Assembly (NCBI RefSeq): GCF_003014595.1
Contig: NZ_PYGK01000004.1
Location: forward strand, 372,001-436,000
Length of the DNA stretch: 64,000 nt
DNA from: Chitinophaga ginsengisoli
Lineage (GTDB): Bacteria; Bacteroidota; Bacteroidia; Chitinophagales; Chitinophagaceae
Reading direction: 5' to 3'
Shown piece by piece: positions 25,358 through 35,700 of the stretch. The number at the start of each line of letters is the position of its first letter. Position 1 is the stretch's first letter. A model generated the notes under the pieces. That model ran no database searches. It was not told the DNA's origin and was given only the letters and a program-made list of their open reading frames with translations. The position numbers and the translations under genes are program-made.

Positions 25358-26086
25358 ATGCCGGAAGGACCATCCATTGTGATATTAAAAGAGGCGGTAA
25401 TACCCTTTACCGGGAAGAAGGTCATTGATGTGGCCGGATATGCTAAAATTGACCTGGAGAGGATCCGCAATAAGAAGGTCATCGCTTTTAAAAGCTGGGG
25501 TAAACATTTCCTTATCTGTTTCCCGGGCTTTACTATCAGGATACATTTACTAATGTTCGGTACCTACCGCATCAACGAAAAAAAGAACAGTAATCCTGCC
25601 CTGCATTTACAGTTTGATAACGGAGAGCTGAATTTTTATACGTGCTCAGTAAGGATCATTGAAGAACCTTTGGATGAGGTATATGACTGGAGCGCTGATG
25701 TATTGAATGAACATTGGGACCCGGCGAAAGCAATGGCCAAGCTGAAGAAGATACCAGATACGCTGGTAGCAGATGCCTTGTTGAACCAGGATATCTTCGC
25801 CGGTTCCGGCAACATTATCAAGAACGAGGTATTGTTCCGCATAAGAGTACATCCTGCCAGTAAAGTGGGCAATTTACCCTTAAAAAAGAAGCGGGAACTG
25901 GTGAAGGAAGCGGTGAACTATAGTTTTGACTTCCTGGAGTGGAAAAAGGAATATAAGTTGAGAGAGCATTGGCTGGCGCATACGAAGAAGATCTGTCCGC
26001 GCTGTCATATTCCGTTCATTAAGGAATATATGGGTACCACCAATCGCCGCACCTTTTACTGCCCCAATTGCCAGGTTTTGTATTGA
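25358..26086 (+). CDS. Fpg/Nei family DNA glycosylase
   Basis: 242 residues. The mature N-terminus MPEGPS carries the Pro2-Glu3 catalytic pair of Fpg/Nei enzymes. Further family features are GKHFLICFPG and RIHLLMFGTY, the helix-two-turn-helix region around NQDIFAGSGNIIKNEVLF, and a C-terminal zinc finger (Cys213, Cys216, Cys235, Cys238). It excises damaged bases such as oxidised pyrimidines or 8-oxoguanine, then cleaves the strand. Whether it is an Fpg or Nei subtype is not decided here. It has its own terminator. Confidence 0.93.
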   Translation: MPEGPSIVILKEAVIPFTGKKVIDVAGYAKIDLERIRNKKVIAFKSWGKHFLICFPGFTIRIHLLMFGTYRINEKKNSNPALHLQFDNGELNFYTCSVRIIEEPLDEVYDWSADVLNEHWDPAKAMAKLKKIPDTLVADALLNQDIFAGSGNIIKNEVLFRIRVHPASKVGNLPLKKKRELVKEAVNYSFDFLEWKKEYKLREHWLAHTKKICPRCHIPFIKEYMGTTNRRTFYCPNCQVLY

Positions 26087-26114
26087 GGCGGTACAAATAT
26101 CTCCCGGAAATAAA

Positions 26115-26145
26115 AAAGGCGTCCTGTGCCTTACAGAACGCCTTT
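26115..26145. terminator. Bidirectional hairpin terminator
   Basis: A 13-bp stem with one mismatch and a 5-base loop (26115-26145) lies between the convergent glycosylase gene and secreted YD-like gene. Confidence 0.88.
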
Positions 26146-26160
26146 CTGAGTATTTTAATA

Positions 26161-27024
26161 TTACCTCCGGTACTTGTACCGCACGGTTCCCATCAGTTCC
26201 TTTTTCTTCCCGTAACATTCTTCCTGCAAAGGAAGCCCTTTGTCGTCGTAAGTATACCGCCAGATGGTATAGCTGGCCGTTTCTCCGTTCACGGTGGTCA
26301 TAGCGCCAATCCTGTTCTTGGCATCATAGTCGAAGATATAGTCCGGCAGCATTTTCTTACGGGTAGGAGAGTAGCGCACAATATCTGTCAATAAGTTCTG
26401 GTCGTTGTACTTGTAATAGATGCGCCTGCCGCTGGCTCCTTTGCCACTTTCCATCTCTTCAGATACCAGCCCCAGTGAATCCAGTGTAAATTTGACCGTT
26501 GTAGAATCTTCTACTCTATCTCCGTGGAAATGAACCATTTGCGATAGCCGGCCAAGGCTGTCATACTGATAACGCCTTGTTTCGGTGAATTTATACTTGG
26601 TTTTGGGCTCGTAAGAGGTCAGATAGACTTCCCTGATCTTCGCACTGGAATCATTGGTATTACGCATGTAAATGACCGTCGTAATAACGCTGCGTGTACT
26701 GTCGATGGTCTTTGTCAGCTTGCCCTTGGCAGAAAAGTAGGAAGTCATTACGGAATAGCCGGTAGCACGGGAAACGGTCGTAGACCGGATCTGCCGGTAA
26801 TTGGCCAATATCTCACGCTGGCAGCGGAAATCGTTATCGGATTCCTGGTTGGCGTCAAAGCTCTGAACCAGTTGTACAGTGATCTTATTTTCTTTTAACA
26901 GGTCCATATTAGCCTCGGTACGGGCGGTATTGACGATATCCTGGTAATAGTATTGGGCGGAAACAGACAGCTTTAACCCAAACAATGCTGTGAAAAGCAA
27001 TAAAATGGTCTTTCTCGTGTACAT
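26161..27024 (-). CDS. Secreted YD-repeat-like protein
   Basis: 287 residues with a signal peptide (TILLLFTALFGLKLSVSA). The second half contains repeats of the type YQYDSLGRLSQM, YKYNDQNLLTDI, FDYDAKNRIGAM and YTYDDKGLPLQE, which are YD/RHS-like beta hairpins. Only a few copies are present, so this is a small envelope protein and not an RHS toxin. No toxin domain follows. Function unknown. Confidence 0.83.
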   Translation of the reverse strand: MYTRKTILLLFTALFGLKLSVSAQYYYQDIVNTARTEANMDLLKENKITVQLVQSFDANQESDNDFRCQREILANYRQIRSTTVSRATGYSVMTSYFSAKGKLTKTIDSTRSVITTVIYMRNTNDSSAKIREVYLTSYEPKTKYKFTETRRYQYDSLGRLSQMVHFHGDRVEDSTTVKFTLDSLGLVSEEMESGKGASGRRIYYKYNDQNLLTDIVRYSPTRKKMLPDYIFDYDAKNRIGAMTTVNGETASYTIWRYTYDDKGLPLQEECYGKKKELMGTVRYKYRR

Positions 27025-27114
27025 ATTAACTACAAAAATAATGATTCAGGAACATTCGGTAGTTCATTTCTGTAAAGATAATTTTTATATTTACCTTCTA
27101 TAACCTATAGTTAC

Positions 27115-28104
27115 TTGAAAACACAGCCTCTAAGGAAAGAAACGAATTGCCTCAACTGTGGAACGGATGTTCCGGGCAGATATTGTACAAACTGCGGACA
27201 GGAAAACATTGTACCTCACGAAAGTTTCGGTCACCTGGTAAAGGAATTCGCCGCTGACCTTGTACACTATGACTCAAAAACACTACTGACATTCAAGTAT
27301 TTATTCACCAAACCAGGCTTCATTACCAAAGAATATATTGCCGGTAAACGGGTGAAATTCGTACACCCTATCAAACTATATATTTTCGCCTCCTTCGTCT
27401 TTTTCTTCCTGTACTTTACACTGACAGCACATCAGAACGATGAGTCACTTGATAAAAATACCAAAGAACAGGTCGAGACTGCCCGCCGGCAGAACAAAGA
27501 GGTTTTCGCAAGCCTCCCCGATTCCATCAAGAGCGGCAGCCTCTCCACAGGAGACTGGTTCAGAAGGTTGAGCGCCGTTGATTCCAAAGAACAGTACGAT
27601 TCCCTGCAGGATGCGCTGCCCAAGGAATACCGTGACAACCGTATGCAACGTAAAATGGCCCGGTATTTTTTTAATGCCAGCAAGACTGAGGATGGTCAGA
27701 CCAAGGAAGGGAAAAGTCATGCCCAGGAAGAACTGTTCCAACACAATTATCCTAAAATGATGTTTGTGCTGTTGCCACTTTTTGCCCTGTATCTGAGATG
27801 GATGTACGACAAGAAAAAATGGTTCTATGCAGATCACGCTATCTTCTCCGTACATATCCACGTATTTTTCTTCTTATTCTTCCTGGTATGTACGGCGCTG
27901 GATACACTTTTCCATATAGAGGTCTTTACCAGCTGGGGACTTCTCGTCATATTTGCATACCTGGTGATATCCCTGAAGAACATGTATGGGCAGTCCTGGG
28001 GAAAATCGCTGCTGAAAGGAGCTTTGGTGACATTTGCATACCTGATCACACTGTTGATCGTATTTATCTGTTTTGTCCTTACGATGACACTATTAATTGC
28101 GTAA
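27115..28104 (+). CDS. DUF3667 membrane protein with zinc ribbon
   Basis: About 329 residues. An N-terminal zinc ribbon (Cys12, Cys15, Cys24, Cys27) is followed by FGHLVKEFAADLVHYDSKTL, YLFTKPGFITKEYIAG and KRVKFVHPIKLYIFASFVFF, the DUF3667 signature. Several transmembrane helices follow at about 85-100 and 215-325. The start is a TTG at 27115; no ATG precedes the conserved residues. The enoyl-CoA hydratase gene begins 8 bp downstream, so the two are probably co-transcribed, though a functional link is not known. Confidence 0.9.
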   Translation: MKTQPLRKETNCLNCGTDVPGRYCTNCGQENIVPHESFGHLVKEFAADLVHYDSKTLLTFKYLFTKPGFITKEYIAGKRVKFVHPIKLYIFASFVFFFLYFTLTAHQNDESLDKNTKEQVETARRQNKEVFASLPDSIKSGSLSTGDWFRRLSAVDSKEQYDSLQDALPKEYRDNRMQRKMARYFFNASKTEDGQTKEGKSHAQEELFQHNYPKMMFVLLPLFALYLRWMYDKKKWFYADHAIFSVHIHVFFFLFFLVCTALDTLFHIEVFTSWGLLVIFAYLVISLKNMYGQSWGKSLLKGALVTFAYLITLLIVFICFVLTMTLLIA

Positions 28105-28112
28105 CTTAGGGA

Positions 28113-28892
28113 ATGCAACCAGAATTTATTATCATACACCAGGAAGTGGCCCCCTATGTGGCACATATACAATTAAACCGCCCCAAAGAACTGAATGCGC
28201 TGAACCTTGAACTGATGGCTGAACTCAGGGACGCATTGAAAGCATTGGACGCGGACGACAACGTAAGGGTTGTTATTATCAGCGGTAATGAAAAGGCATT
28301 CGCCGCAGGTGCAGACATCAAACAGATGGCCGGTAAGACTGCAATGGATATGTATAACACAGACCAGTTCAGCACCTGGGACACAATAAAAAAAACAAAG
28401 AAGCCGTTGATAGCGGCAGTAAGCGGTTTCGCGCTGGGTGGGGGATGTGAGCTGGTTATGCTTTGCGATATGATCGTAGCCAGTGAAACAGCGCGCTTCG
28501 GACAACCTGAAATAAAGATAGGCGTCATGCCAGGCGCCGGTGGTACACAACGCCTTACCCGTGCTGTAGGTAAGGCGCTCGCCATGGAGATGGTATTGAC
28601 AGGCCGTTTTATCAGCGCAGAGGAAGCACTGCGAGCAGGTCTTATCAACCGGGTAGTACCTGTAGAACTTTTCCTGAAAGAAGCCATCCAACTGGCCTCA
28701 GAAGTAGCTGCACTCAGCCCGCTGGCAGTGAAAATGGCCAAAGAATCCGTACTGAAATCATTTGATAGTTCCCTGGAAGAGGGACTGCATTTTGAACGTA
28801 AAAACTTTTATCTCCTGTTTGCTTCCGAAGATCAGAAAGAAGGTATGCAGGCTTTTGTTGATAAAAGAACACCTGTATTTAAAGGACAATAA
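28113..28892 (+). CDS. Enoyl-CoA hydratase/isomerase family protein
   Basis: 259 residues of the crotonase family. It hydrates 2-enoyl-CoA in fatty-acid or amino-acid breakdown. Both catalytic glutamates of true hydratases are present: Glu113 in GGGCELVML and Glu133 in FGQPEIKIGVMPGAGG. The oxyanion-hole segment AFAAGADIKQM and the C-terminal FERKNFYLLFASEDQKEG are intact. The partner enzymes of beta-oxidation are not adjacent; an acyl-CoA dehydrogenase lies at 46817. Confidence 0.95.
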   Translation: MQPEFIIIHQEVAPYVAHIQLNRPKELNALNLELMAELRDALKALDADDNVRVVIISGNEKAFAAGADIKQMAGKTAMDMYNTDQFSTWDTIKKTKKPLIAAVSGFALGGGCELVMLCDMIVASETARFGQPEIKIGVMPGAGGTQRLTRAVGKALAMEMVLTGRFISAEEALRAGLINRVVPVELFLKEAIQLASEVAALSPLAVKMAKESVLKSFDSSLEEGLHFERKNFYLLFASEDQKEGMQAFVDKRTPVFKGQ

Positions 28893-28965
28893 CATTGTGT
28901 ATCGCGGACGGGATCATGCTCACGATATTCCCGTAATACACAATTAGCAATTCGTAATAGAGACC

Positions 28966-29487
28966 ATGACCATGAACAAGCACCTGGCAGCATTATATGT
29001 AGTAGCTGCCTGTATTTTAGGATGTAAAGAATCACCTGTAAGTAACAGCAAAGAAAAAGGAGCTGCGCCTCCGCCCACAACTGATACAATGATGACCGTA
29101 ACCGACAACATTGAACCCACCCAGGTAGCTTCCTGGCAATCTTTTGAACAGTTTGAAGGCAAGTATGTAGCGGAAACAGGTATGTTGGGGAGAGAACCGC
29201 TGAAGTCGCGTATTAAGGCTTTACTGGCTACAGAAAGCCCTTCCTTTGCAGAACGCTTCGATGTTACTCCTCCCGTAGAACTGGAAAACGATATCTTGTA
29301 CAACCAGGGATGCCGCAGGCACTACTGTGGTGGTGATGAAGCTGCGCTAGCCATCGATATGCGCCGGGATGTCATTTACATAGGCATCGCCGTGAATGGC
29401 ACCGTGAAGATGTTCAGCGAAAGGAACGACTCTGCTTTTCCTGAGAAGTTATTACGCTGGAAACTAAAGTTCCCTTCGTTGAATTAA
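28966..29487 (+). CDS. Lipoprotein with Ivy-like cysteine motif
   Basis: 173 residues. A lipobox ACILGCK places the lipidated Cys at 20, followed by a Ser/Pro-rich linker and a compact domain. Residues 116-121 read Cys-Arg-Arg-His-Tyr-Cys, close to the CKPHDC loop by which Ivy proteins plug the active site of lysozyme. The flanking pattern (ENDILYNQG before, then EAALAIDMRRDVIYIGI) is also Ivy-like. If right, it protects the cell wall from host or competitor lysozyme. The domain match is based on this motif and is moderately sure. It has its own terminator. Confidence 0.8.
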   Translation: MTMNKHLAALYVVAACILGCKESPVSNSKEKGAAPPPTTDTMMTVTDNIEPTQVASWQSFEQFEGKYVAETGMLGREPLKSRIKALLATESPSFAERFDVTPPVELENDILYNQGCRRHYCGGDEAALAIDMRRDVIYIGIAVNGTVKMFSERNDSAFPEKLLRWKLKFPSLN

Positions 29488-29551
29488 GAGGAAGGGAAGA
29501 TAGGTTCTGATCTGTTTGATAACATAGTCCGCCGTGGCGGATTACAAATAA

Positions 29552-29586
29552 AAAGCGGCCGCACCAGGTATTGGTACGGCCGCTTT
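29552..29586. terminator. Bidirectional hairpin terminator
   Basis: Perfect 10-bp GC-rich arms (29552-29561 and 29577-29586) lie between the convergent lipoprotein and tex genes. Confidence 0.88.
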
Positions 29587-29604
29587 CTTTATTTTCTCAT
29601 TTTC

Positions 29605-31869
29605 TTAGTTGAACTTTTTCTTCAGCTCTGCCAGTTTCGCCTGGAAATCATTCAGTGGAGCAGGTGCGCCCTGTTTAGCAGGCTTACCACCATCCCTTCT
29701 TTCTTTCCGTTGACCACCACCGCCACCGCTGGCAGCTGGCGCTTCATTGTCCTTCATGGATAGGGAAATACGCTTGCGGGAAGGATCAACCTCCAATACT
29801 GTCACAGTTACTTTCTGGTTCAGTTTCACCGCTTCATTAGGATTGCTGATAAACTTGTTGCTGAGGTGAGAAATGTGTACCAGGCCATCCTGTTTAACAC
29901 CAATATCCACGAAAGCGCCGAAGTTGGTGATGTTGGTCACCACTCCTGGCAGGGTCATACCTACCTTCAGGTCTTCCATTGTACGGATGCCTTCTGCATA
30001 TTCGAAGATAGCGATCTCGTCACGAGGGTCACGGCTTGGTTTATCTAGCTCTTTCAGGATGTCTTCCAGGGTCAGTAAACCTACTTCTTCGCTTACATAT
30101 TCCTTCGGATTGATCTTCTTACGGAGGTCTTCTTTCGCTATCAGGTCCTGCACGGTACACTGCTGCTTGGCCGCCATGTTCTCGATCAGGGAATAACGCT
30201 CAGGGTGTACTGCGGAGTTATCCAGCGGGTTGTCGCCGTTCTCAATACGGAGGAACCCTGCACACTGTTCGAACGCTTTTTCACCCAGACGGGTTACTTT
30301 CTTCAGCTGTAAACGATTCTTAAACGCACCATTCTCTTTGCGGTATTTCACGATGTTTTCCGCCAGGGATGGCCCCAGACCGGATACATACGCCAGCAGG
30401 TGTTTGGATGCAGTGTTCAGGTTCACACCTACATTGTTCACGCAGCTTACTACCACTCTGTCCAGGCTCTGTTTCAGGCTGGATTGGTTCACGTCGTGCT
30501 GGTACTGGCCTACGCCGATCGCCTTTGGATCTATTTTTACCAGTTCTGCCAGCGGATCTATCAGCCTGCGGCCAATAGATACAGCGCCACGTACAGTTAC
30601 ATCAAAATCAGGGAATTCTTCTCTCGCTACCTCAGAAGCTGAATACACGGATGCACCGCTTTCATTCACCATGAAAACGTTGATCTTTTTGCCAAAGTCG
30701 ATTTTCTTCACAAATTCCTCAGTCTCACGGCCTGCAGTACCATTGCCTACAGCAATAGCGGCAGTATCATATCTTTCCACCCATCTTCTCAGCAGGGCTT
30801 CAGCATCGTCTCTTTTGTAGTTTTTCTCCAGCGGATAAATAACGTCGTTATCCAGCATGTTACCCTGGTCGTCAAGTGCTACCACTTTACAACCGGTTCT
30901 GTAACCCGGGTCAATAGCAATGACCGCTTTAGGCCCTAACGGAGCTGCCAGCAATAGCTGACGCAGGTTCTCCGCAAATACTTCTATCGCCTCGGCGTCT
31001 GCATGTTCCTTACCCAGGGCACGGAATTCGTTTTCCAGGGATGGACGGAGCAGGCGTTTATAAGAGTCAGCTCCCGCTTTTTTCACCTGTTCGCTGCTGG
31101 CGTTGTTACCGGTCACGAACTGTTTATCGATGATGCTTGTTGCTTCTTCTTCTGCAGGGCTGATAGTGGCGTACAGGAATCCTTCTGATTCACCACGCAG
31201 GATCGCCAATATCCTGTGGGATGGAATAGCGCTTATTTCTTCGCTGAAATCAAAATAATCTTTGTATTTGGAACCCTCTTCTTCTTTACCTTCTATCACT
31301 TTGGATGTCAGTACAGCAGTATGGGTAAAGAGTTTACGCAGTTTATCACGCAGTTCAGCATTTTCATTGATCCATTCTGCCATGATATCACGGGCGCCTT
31401 TCAGTGCTTCTTCTGTGGAGGCTACCTGCTCATTCAGGAATTGCTCTGCGGCGCTCTGTGGTGCATGCTCCTGTTGTTCGAAGATCAGTTTAGCCAGTGG
31501 CTCCAGACCTTTTTCGATAGCTTGCGTACCTCTGGTCTTGCGTTTTGGTTTATATGGGAGGTAAATGTCTTCCAGTTCGGTAAGTGCCCAGGTGTTTTCA
31601 AGTTTGTCCAGCAGCTCAGGCGTCATTTTCTCCTGGTCTGTAATGGTTTTGATAATGAAAGCGCGGCGTTCATCCACTTCCTTGTAGCGCTTCTGGAGAT
31701 CTTCGATCTTCCCGATCTGCACCTCGTCCAGACTACCGGTCACTTCCTTACGGTAGCGACTGATGAAAGGCACAGTAGACCCTTCCGCCAGCAAATTCAT
31801 GGTGTTCTCCGCTTGTCGCGCTGAGATGTTCAGTTCTCCTGAAATTAGCGCAATGTGTTTGCTATTCAT
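29605..31869 (-). CDS. tex: Tex family RNA-binding transcription factor
   Basis: 754 residues of the Tex/YhgF family. Domains in order: N-terminal helical Tex region, YqgF-type RNase-H-like fold (AVIAIDPGYRTGCKVVAL, about residue 322), helix-hairpin-helix segments (LLAYVSGLGPSLAENIVKY), and a C-terminal S1 RNA-binding domain about 638-712 (VGMTLPGVVTNITNFGAFVD). A Gly/Arg/Lys-rich tail follows. Tex binds nucleic acid and influences transcription. The start at ATG 31869 is followed by the usual helix (HIALISGELNISARQAENTM). A promoter box lies 43 bp upstream. Confidence 0.97.
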   Translation of the reverse strand: MNSKHIALISGELNISARQAENTMNLLAEGSTVPFISRYRKEVTGSLDEVQIGKIEDLQKRYKEVDERRAFIIKTITDQEKMTPELLDKLENTWALTELEDIYLPYKPKRKTRGTQAIEKGLEPLAKLIFEQQEHAPQSAAEQFLNEQVASTEEALKGARDIMAEWINENAELRDKLRKLFTHTAVLTSKVIEGKEEEGSKYKDYFDFSEEISAIPSHRILAILRGESEGFLYATISPAEEEATSIIDKQFVTGNNASSEQVKKAGADSYKRLLRPSLENEFRALGKEHADAEAIEVFAENLRQLLLAAPLGPKAVIAIDPGYRTGCKVVALDDQGNMLDNDVIYPLEKNYKRDDAEALLRRWVERYDTAAIAVGNGTAGRETEEFVKKIDFGKKINVFMVNESGASVYSASEVAREEFPDFDVTVRGAVSIGRRLIDPLAELVKIDPKAIGVGQYQHDVNQSSLKQSLDRVVVSCVNNVGVNLNTASKHLLAYVSGLGPSLAENIVKYRKENGAFKNRLQLKKVTRLGEKAFEQCAGFLRIENGDNPLDNSAVHPERYSLIENMAAKQQCTVQDLIAKEDLRKKINPKEYVSEEVGLLTLEDILKELDKPSRDPRDEIAIFEYAEGIRTMEDLKVGMTLPGVVTNITNFGAFVDIGVKQDGLVHISHLSNKFISNPNEAVKLNQKVTVTVLEVDPSRKRISLSMKDNEAPAASGGGGGQRKERRDGGKPAKQGAPAPLNDFQAKLAELKKKFN

Positions 31870-31911
31870 GAATTAAAAATTAGTAGTTTTCCGGTTAACC
31901 AAAACCGGCGG

Positions 31912-31945
31912 CAAATGTAACTAAATTGCCCTTTCTGTCAACAAA
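31912..31945 (-). promoter_or_regulatory. Candidate tex promoter
   Basis: On the minus strand TACATTTG (31912-31919) matches TAnnTTTG, and TTTG (31942-31945) lies 22 bp upstream; TTG at 31939-31941 gives a 19-bp spacing. The start codon is about 43 bp downstream. Confidence 0.45.
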
Positions 31946-31993
31946 AAGAAATTAACATAAATCCCATACAGACGTCCCCCTGCGGGAATTCTT

Positions 31994-32001
31994 TATATTT
32001 G
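31994..32001 (+). promoter_or_regulatory. Candidate -7 box of mazG, apparently leaderless
   Basis: TATATTTG matches TAnnTTTG and ends 5 bases before the mazG ATG, so transcription should begin at or next to the start codon. No clean -33 TTTG is seen. Confidence 0.45.
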
Positions 32002-32005
32002 ACAG

Positions 32006-32773
32006 ATGGAAAATAATTCGGCCTTCAACCGCCTGCTGGAAATCATGGATGATTTGCGTGAAAAATGCCCCTGGGACAGGAAACAAACCATCCAGACACT
32101 CCGTCAGCAAACCATAGAAGAATTGTACGAACTGGCAGACGCAATCACTGATCAGGACTGGAAATCAATCAAAGAAGAACTGGGAGATCTGCTCCTGCAT
32201 ATCGTATTCTATGCAAAGATCGGTAAAGAGCAGCAGCAATTTACCATAGACGATGTCATTAACGGCATCTGTGAAAAACTCATCTACCGTCACCCGCATA
32301 TCTATGGCGACATAAAGGTGGAAAATGAAGAAGAGGTCAAACAGAACTGGGAAAAACTGAAACTGAAGGAAGGAAAGACCTCCGTACTCAGCGGTGTGCC
32401 CGTATCCCTGCCTGCTCTCGTGAAAGCTATGCGCCTCCAGTCCAAAGCCAAAACCGTTGGTTTTGAATGGGACGATATCGAACAGGTATGGGACAAGGTC
32501 AAAGAAGAAATGGAGGAACTGCATGAGGTGGTACAACAGGGGAAGCCTGACGAAATAGAGGACGAATTTGGCGATGTTTTGTTCTCCCTGGTAAACTACT
32601 CCCGCTTCCTGAAAGTCGACGCTGAAAATGCCCTGGAACGCACCAATAAGAAGTTTATGCGCCGCTTCCAACAGATGGAAAAAATGGCAACAGCGCAGGG
32701 TAAAACGCTCGATGAAATGTCGTTGACGGAAATGGACGGACTCTGGAATGAAGTGAAAAAATCAGAAAAATAA
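32006..32773 (+). CDS. mazG: Nucleoside triphosphate pyrophosphohydrolase
   Basis: 255 residues of the MazG family, which hydrolyses NTPs and dNTPs to monophosphates. Two MazG domains are seen. The N-terminal one has KCPWDRKQTIQTLRQQTIEE and LGDLLLHIVFYA; the C-terminal one has KVKEEMEELHEV and EDEFGDVLFSLVNYSR. Glu/Asp metal ligands (EExxE then ExxD) are in both. A TAnnTTTG box lies immediately before the ATG, so the mRNA may have no leader. The histidine kinase gene begins 5 bp downstream, so the two form one unit. Confidence 0.96.
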   Translation: MENNSAFNRLLEIMDDLREKCPWDRKQTIQTLRQQTIEELYELADAITDQDWKSIKEELGDLLLHIVFYAKIGKEQQQFTIDDVINGICEKLIYRHPHIYGDIKVENEEEVKQNWEKLKLKEGKTSVLSGVPVSLPALVKAMRLQSKAKTVGFEWDDIEQVWDKVKEEMEELHEVVQQGKPDEIEDEFGDVLFSLVNYSRFLKVDAENALERTNKKFMRRFQQMEKMATAQGKTLDEMSLTEMDGLWNEVKKSEK

Positions 32774-32778
32774 AGAAG

Positions 32779-35700
32779 TTGCTGGATATCAAAGAAATAA
32801 GGTTTTTTTTCATCCGCCATGGATATCTGTTGATCATTGCTGCCTGGTTATTTACTTTTTCATTCCTTTTCAGCAATTACTGGTCGTACTATTCCTCTCC
32901 CCAGGGTGTAAAACGCAGCCTGGAGAAAAGTCTGCGGCAACGTGAGCTGGCCTTCCAGGATGTGATAAGTGATACCTCCCTGATCGAGCACCTCTTTTCC
33001 CGCGATCAGAATGAAGAGGAAATAAAGCTGCTGGGCAGAAAGGACTTCTACATCTTTGCCTACGACAGCAGTACTGCCAGCCGCTGGCTGGTATCCTGGA
33101 GCACTAACCTCGTGCTGCCCGAAGAATGGCAGGAACCACTTACCCCAGGTGTCCGCTTCCTGAAACTGAAGAACGGGTATTATGAAGTGATCTGTAAAAA
33201 GCTACCCGGTAAGCAACCAGGGCATGATCGGTATATCGTCGGCGCGATTCCCGTGATGATGGAATACAGCATCAGCAACACTTACCTGGTAGACCATTTT
33301 TACGATAAACCGGCCCTGGGCCTGGAATATACCGTCCATCTCAAACCACCCGGTATCCCCGTACTGAACGGGCAGGACCTGATCCTGTTCTATCTGTACT
33401 ATGACCGTACGCTCGATGCCGGACCGCCAAACCTGCTCAGTGTCATCCTGCGGGTGCTGGGGTGCATCTGTGTACTGATCTTCATCAACCTGTTTGCCGC
33501 TATGCTGGCCAGGCAGAAGAATCCCATGTATGGCTTTTTCTTCCTGCTGGCCGTCATTTTATGCTGCCGGATGCTGAGTTATTTCTATCCCTTCCCTTTT
33601 AACCTGCGTGCGCTCAATATCTTTACACCACTCATTTACGCCAAGGATGAAGTATTCCGCTCCCTGGGCGACCTGCTGATAAATGTGCTGCTCGGATTCT
33701 GGCTCCTGCTCTTCTTCCGTGAACACGTAAAAACCATCAAACCACCCGTTGTAAAAAATCACTGGCAGCAACGCCTGGTGATCATCCTCGCAAGTTTCAT
33801 TATGTACATCGTAGGGGAGTTCCTGTCTGAACTGATCCGCAGTCTGGTGATAGACTCCAGGATCTCGTTCGATGTGGCCAACCCTTTCAGCCTGAATGAA
33901 TACAGTATCATCGGTTTTGTGATCCTGGGTTTTATCTCCTTCAGCTTCCTGTTCTTCTCGCAGATCATCAACTACCTGCTGAATGAACTGACCAATTTCC
34001 GGCATCGTACGAAATACATATTCCTCGCTGCCGTGGGCATAGTATGGTTAACGTTCCGCCTGCAGAATCCGGAGATATACTACTCGGTGGCCATGGTAAT
34101 CTGGCTGATCATCTACGTGGTGTTGCTGGATGCCTTGTCCTACCGCTTTGAGAACAGCCTGGCTACTGTTCCTTTCCTGTTCTGGCTATTCCTGCTGACC
34201 ATCACTACCTCGGCTGTACTGGTGTATTACAATGATCAGAAGGAGTTGAGCCTGAGAGAACGTATGGCAGTGGAACTATCCAAACAGAAAGACCCCTATG
34301 TGGAAATGCTGCTCACAGATGTGACCCGGCAAATGGAAGAAGACGAACTGTTGCAGCTGTTCTTTCAGCAAAGCACCAGCAGCACAGGACGGAGCATGCC
34401 AAGATCCACCCTGGAGAATGAACTGAAACAGAAATACTTTAAAGGCTATCTGGGACGCTTTAACGTAAGCTTCTATGCCTTTAACGAATACTTCGAACCT
34501 ATTTACGGCGGAGACACTTCCACTTTCCCTGCCCTGAGCCGGCGTATGCTGATGGGCTCAGAACTGATAGGTAATGAGCTGTATTACAATGAGCGGAGTT
34601 TCAATGACTACAGCTATATCGGCCGTAAAGATTTCTATAGCAACGGGATGCCCTCAGGCTACCTGATATATGAACTGACGCCGGCAGTGATCAATACGCA
34701 GCGCCTGTATCCGGAACTGTTGGTGGATGGAGAGATCTATGATCCGGAGAAGGAATCCTCCACCGCCTATTCCTATGCCATCTATGACCAGGGACAACTG
34801 GTGAGCAATAACAACGACTTTGCATTTCCGGTGAAGTTATATGGAGTAGACATGCCTAAAGAGGACATCACGGTACAATCCGAAAAAGGATTCTCCCGGC
34901 TTATCTACAAGGCATCTAAAGACAAAGTAGTGATAGTAGTGAAAGAGAACAGGAGCTTCGTGGAATTCATCACCCTCTTTGCCTACATGTTCTGCCTCTT
35001 TTTACTCATCATCGCGATATACAGGGTGCTTGACCTGCTCGTGAAAGCCAGGATGCGTATCGGTAACCTCAAGGCACTGATCAATATCAGCATCCGTAAA
35101 AAAGTACATGGCACTATCATTTTTATCGTGGTATTCGCCTTTATCATACTGGGTCTGACCACTATCCTGTTCTTTATCGATCGTTCTGAAAGAGAGAACA
35201 AGGAAAGACTGAGCCGCACCATCAATGAAGTGTCCCACGATGTGGAAAAGGTCTTTGCAGATCAGCGCATGTTTGATGACCTGGAAGACCTTTATGATCC
35301 TATTTTCCAGGCCAGCCTGACCTCTGCCATCGGAGAGATTGCAGATGAACGTGCACTGGATATCAACGTTTATGACAGAGATGGAAACCTGCAGGTCACC
35401 ACACAGCCCCTGATCACGGAAAAAGGGTTGTTGTCGAAGAAGATCAATCCCGATGCCTTCATGCAATTGTACCGCGAACCCAAGATCCAGTGGATACAGA
35501 AGGAAAAGATCGGCTCCATGAAATATCTGTCAGGCTATGCGCCGCTGCGTAATAACGGGGAGATCTTTGCCTATCTGAACGTCCCTTATTTTGCCACCCA
35601 GACGGAGTTGAATCAGCAGATCTCCAACTTCCTGGTAGCACTGATCAACTTCAATGCTTTCATTTTCCTGATAGCCGGTTTGCTGGCCTTGCTGATCACT

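Noticed and set aside
26161..27024. RHS toxin
   Set aside because: Only a few YD-like units are present, with a signal peptide and no toxin domain at the end.
28154..28741. A 195-residue minus-strand frame opposite enoyl-CoA hydratase
   Set aside because: It lies wholly within a conserved gene with both catalytic glutamates and shows no family features.
30230..30820. A 196-residue plus-strand frame opposite tex
   Set aside because: It is antisense to the conserved RNase-H-like and helix-hairpin-helix parts of Tex, and its Ser/Thr/Arg-rich content comes from the opposite strand.
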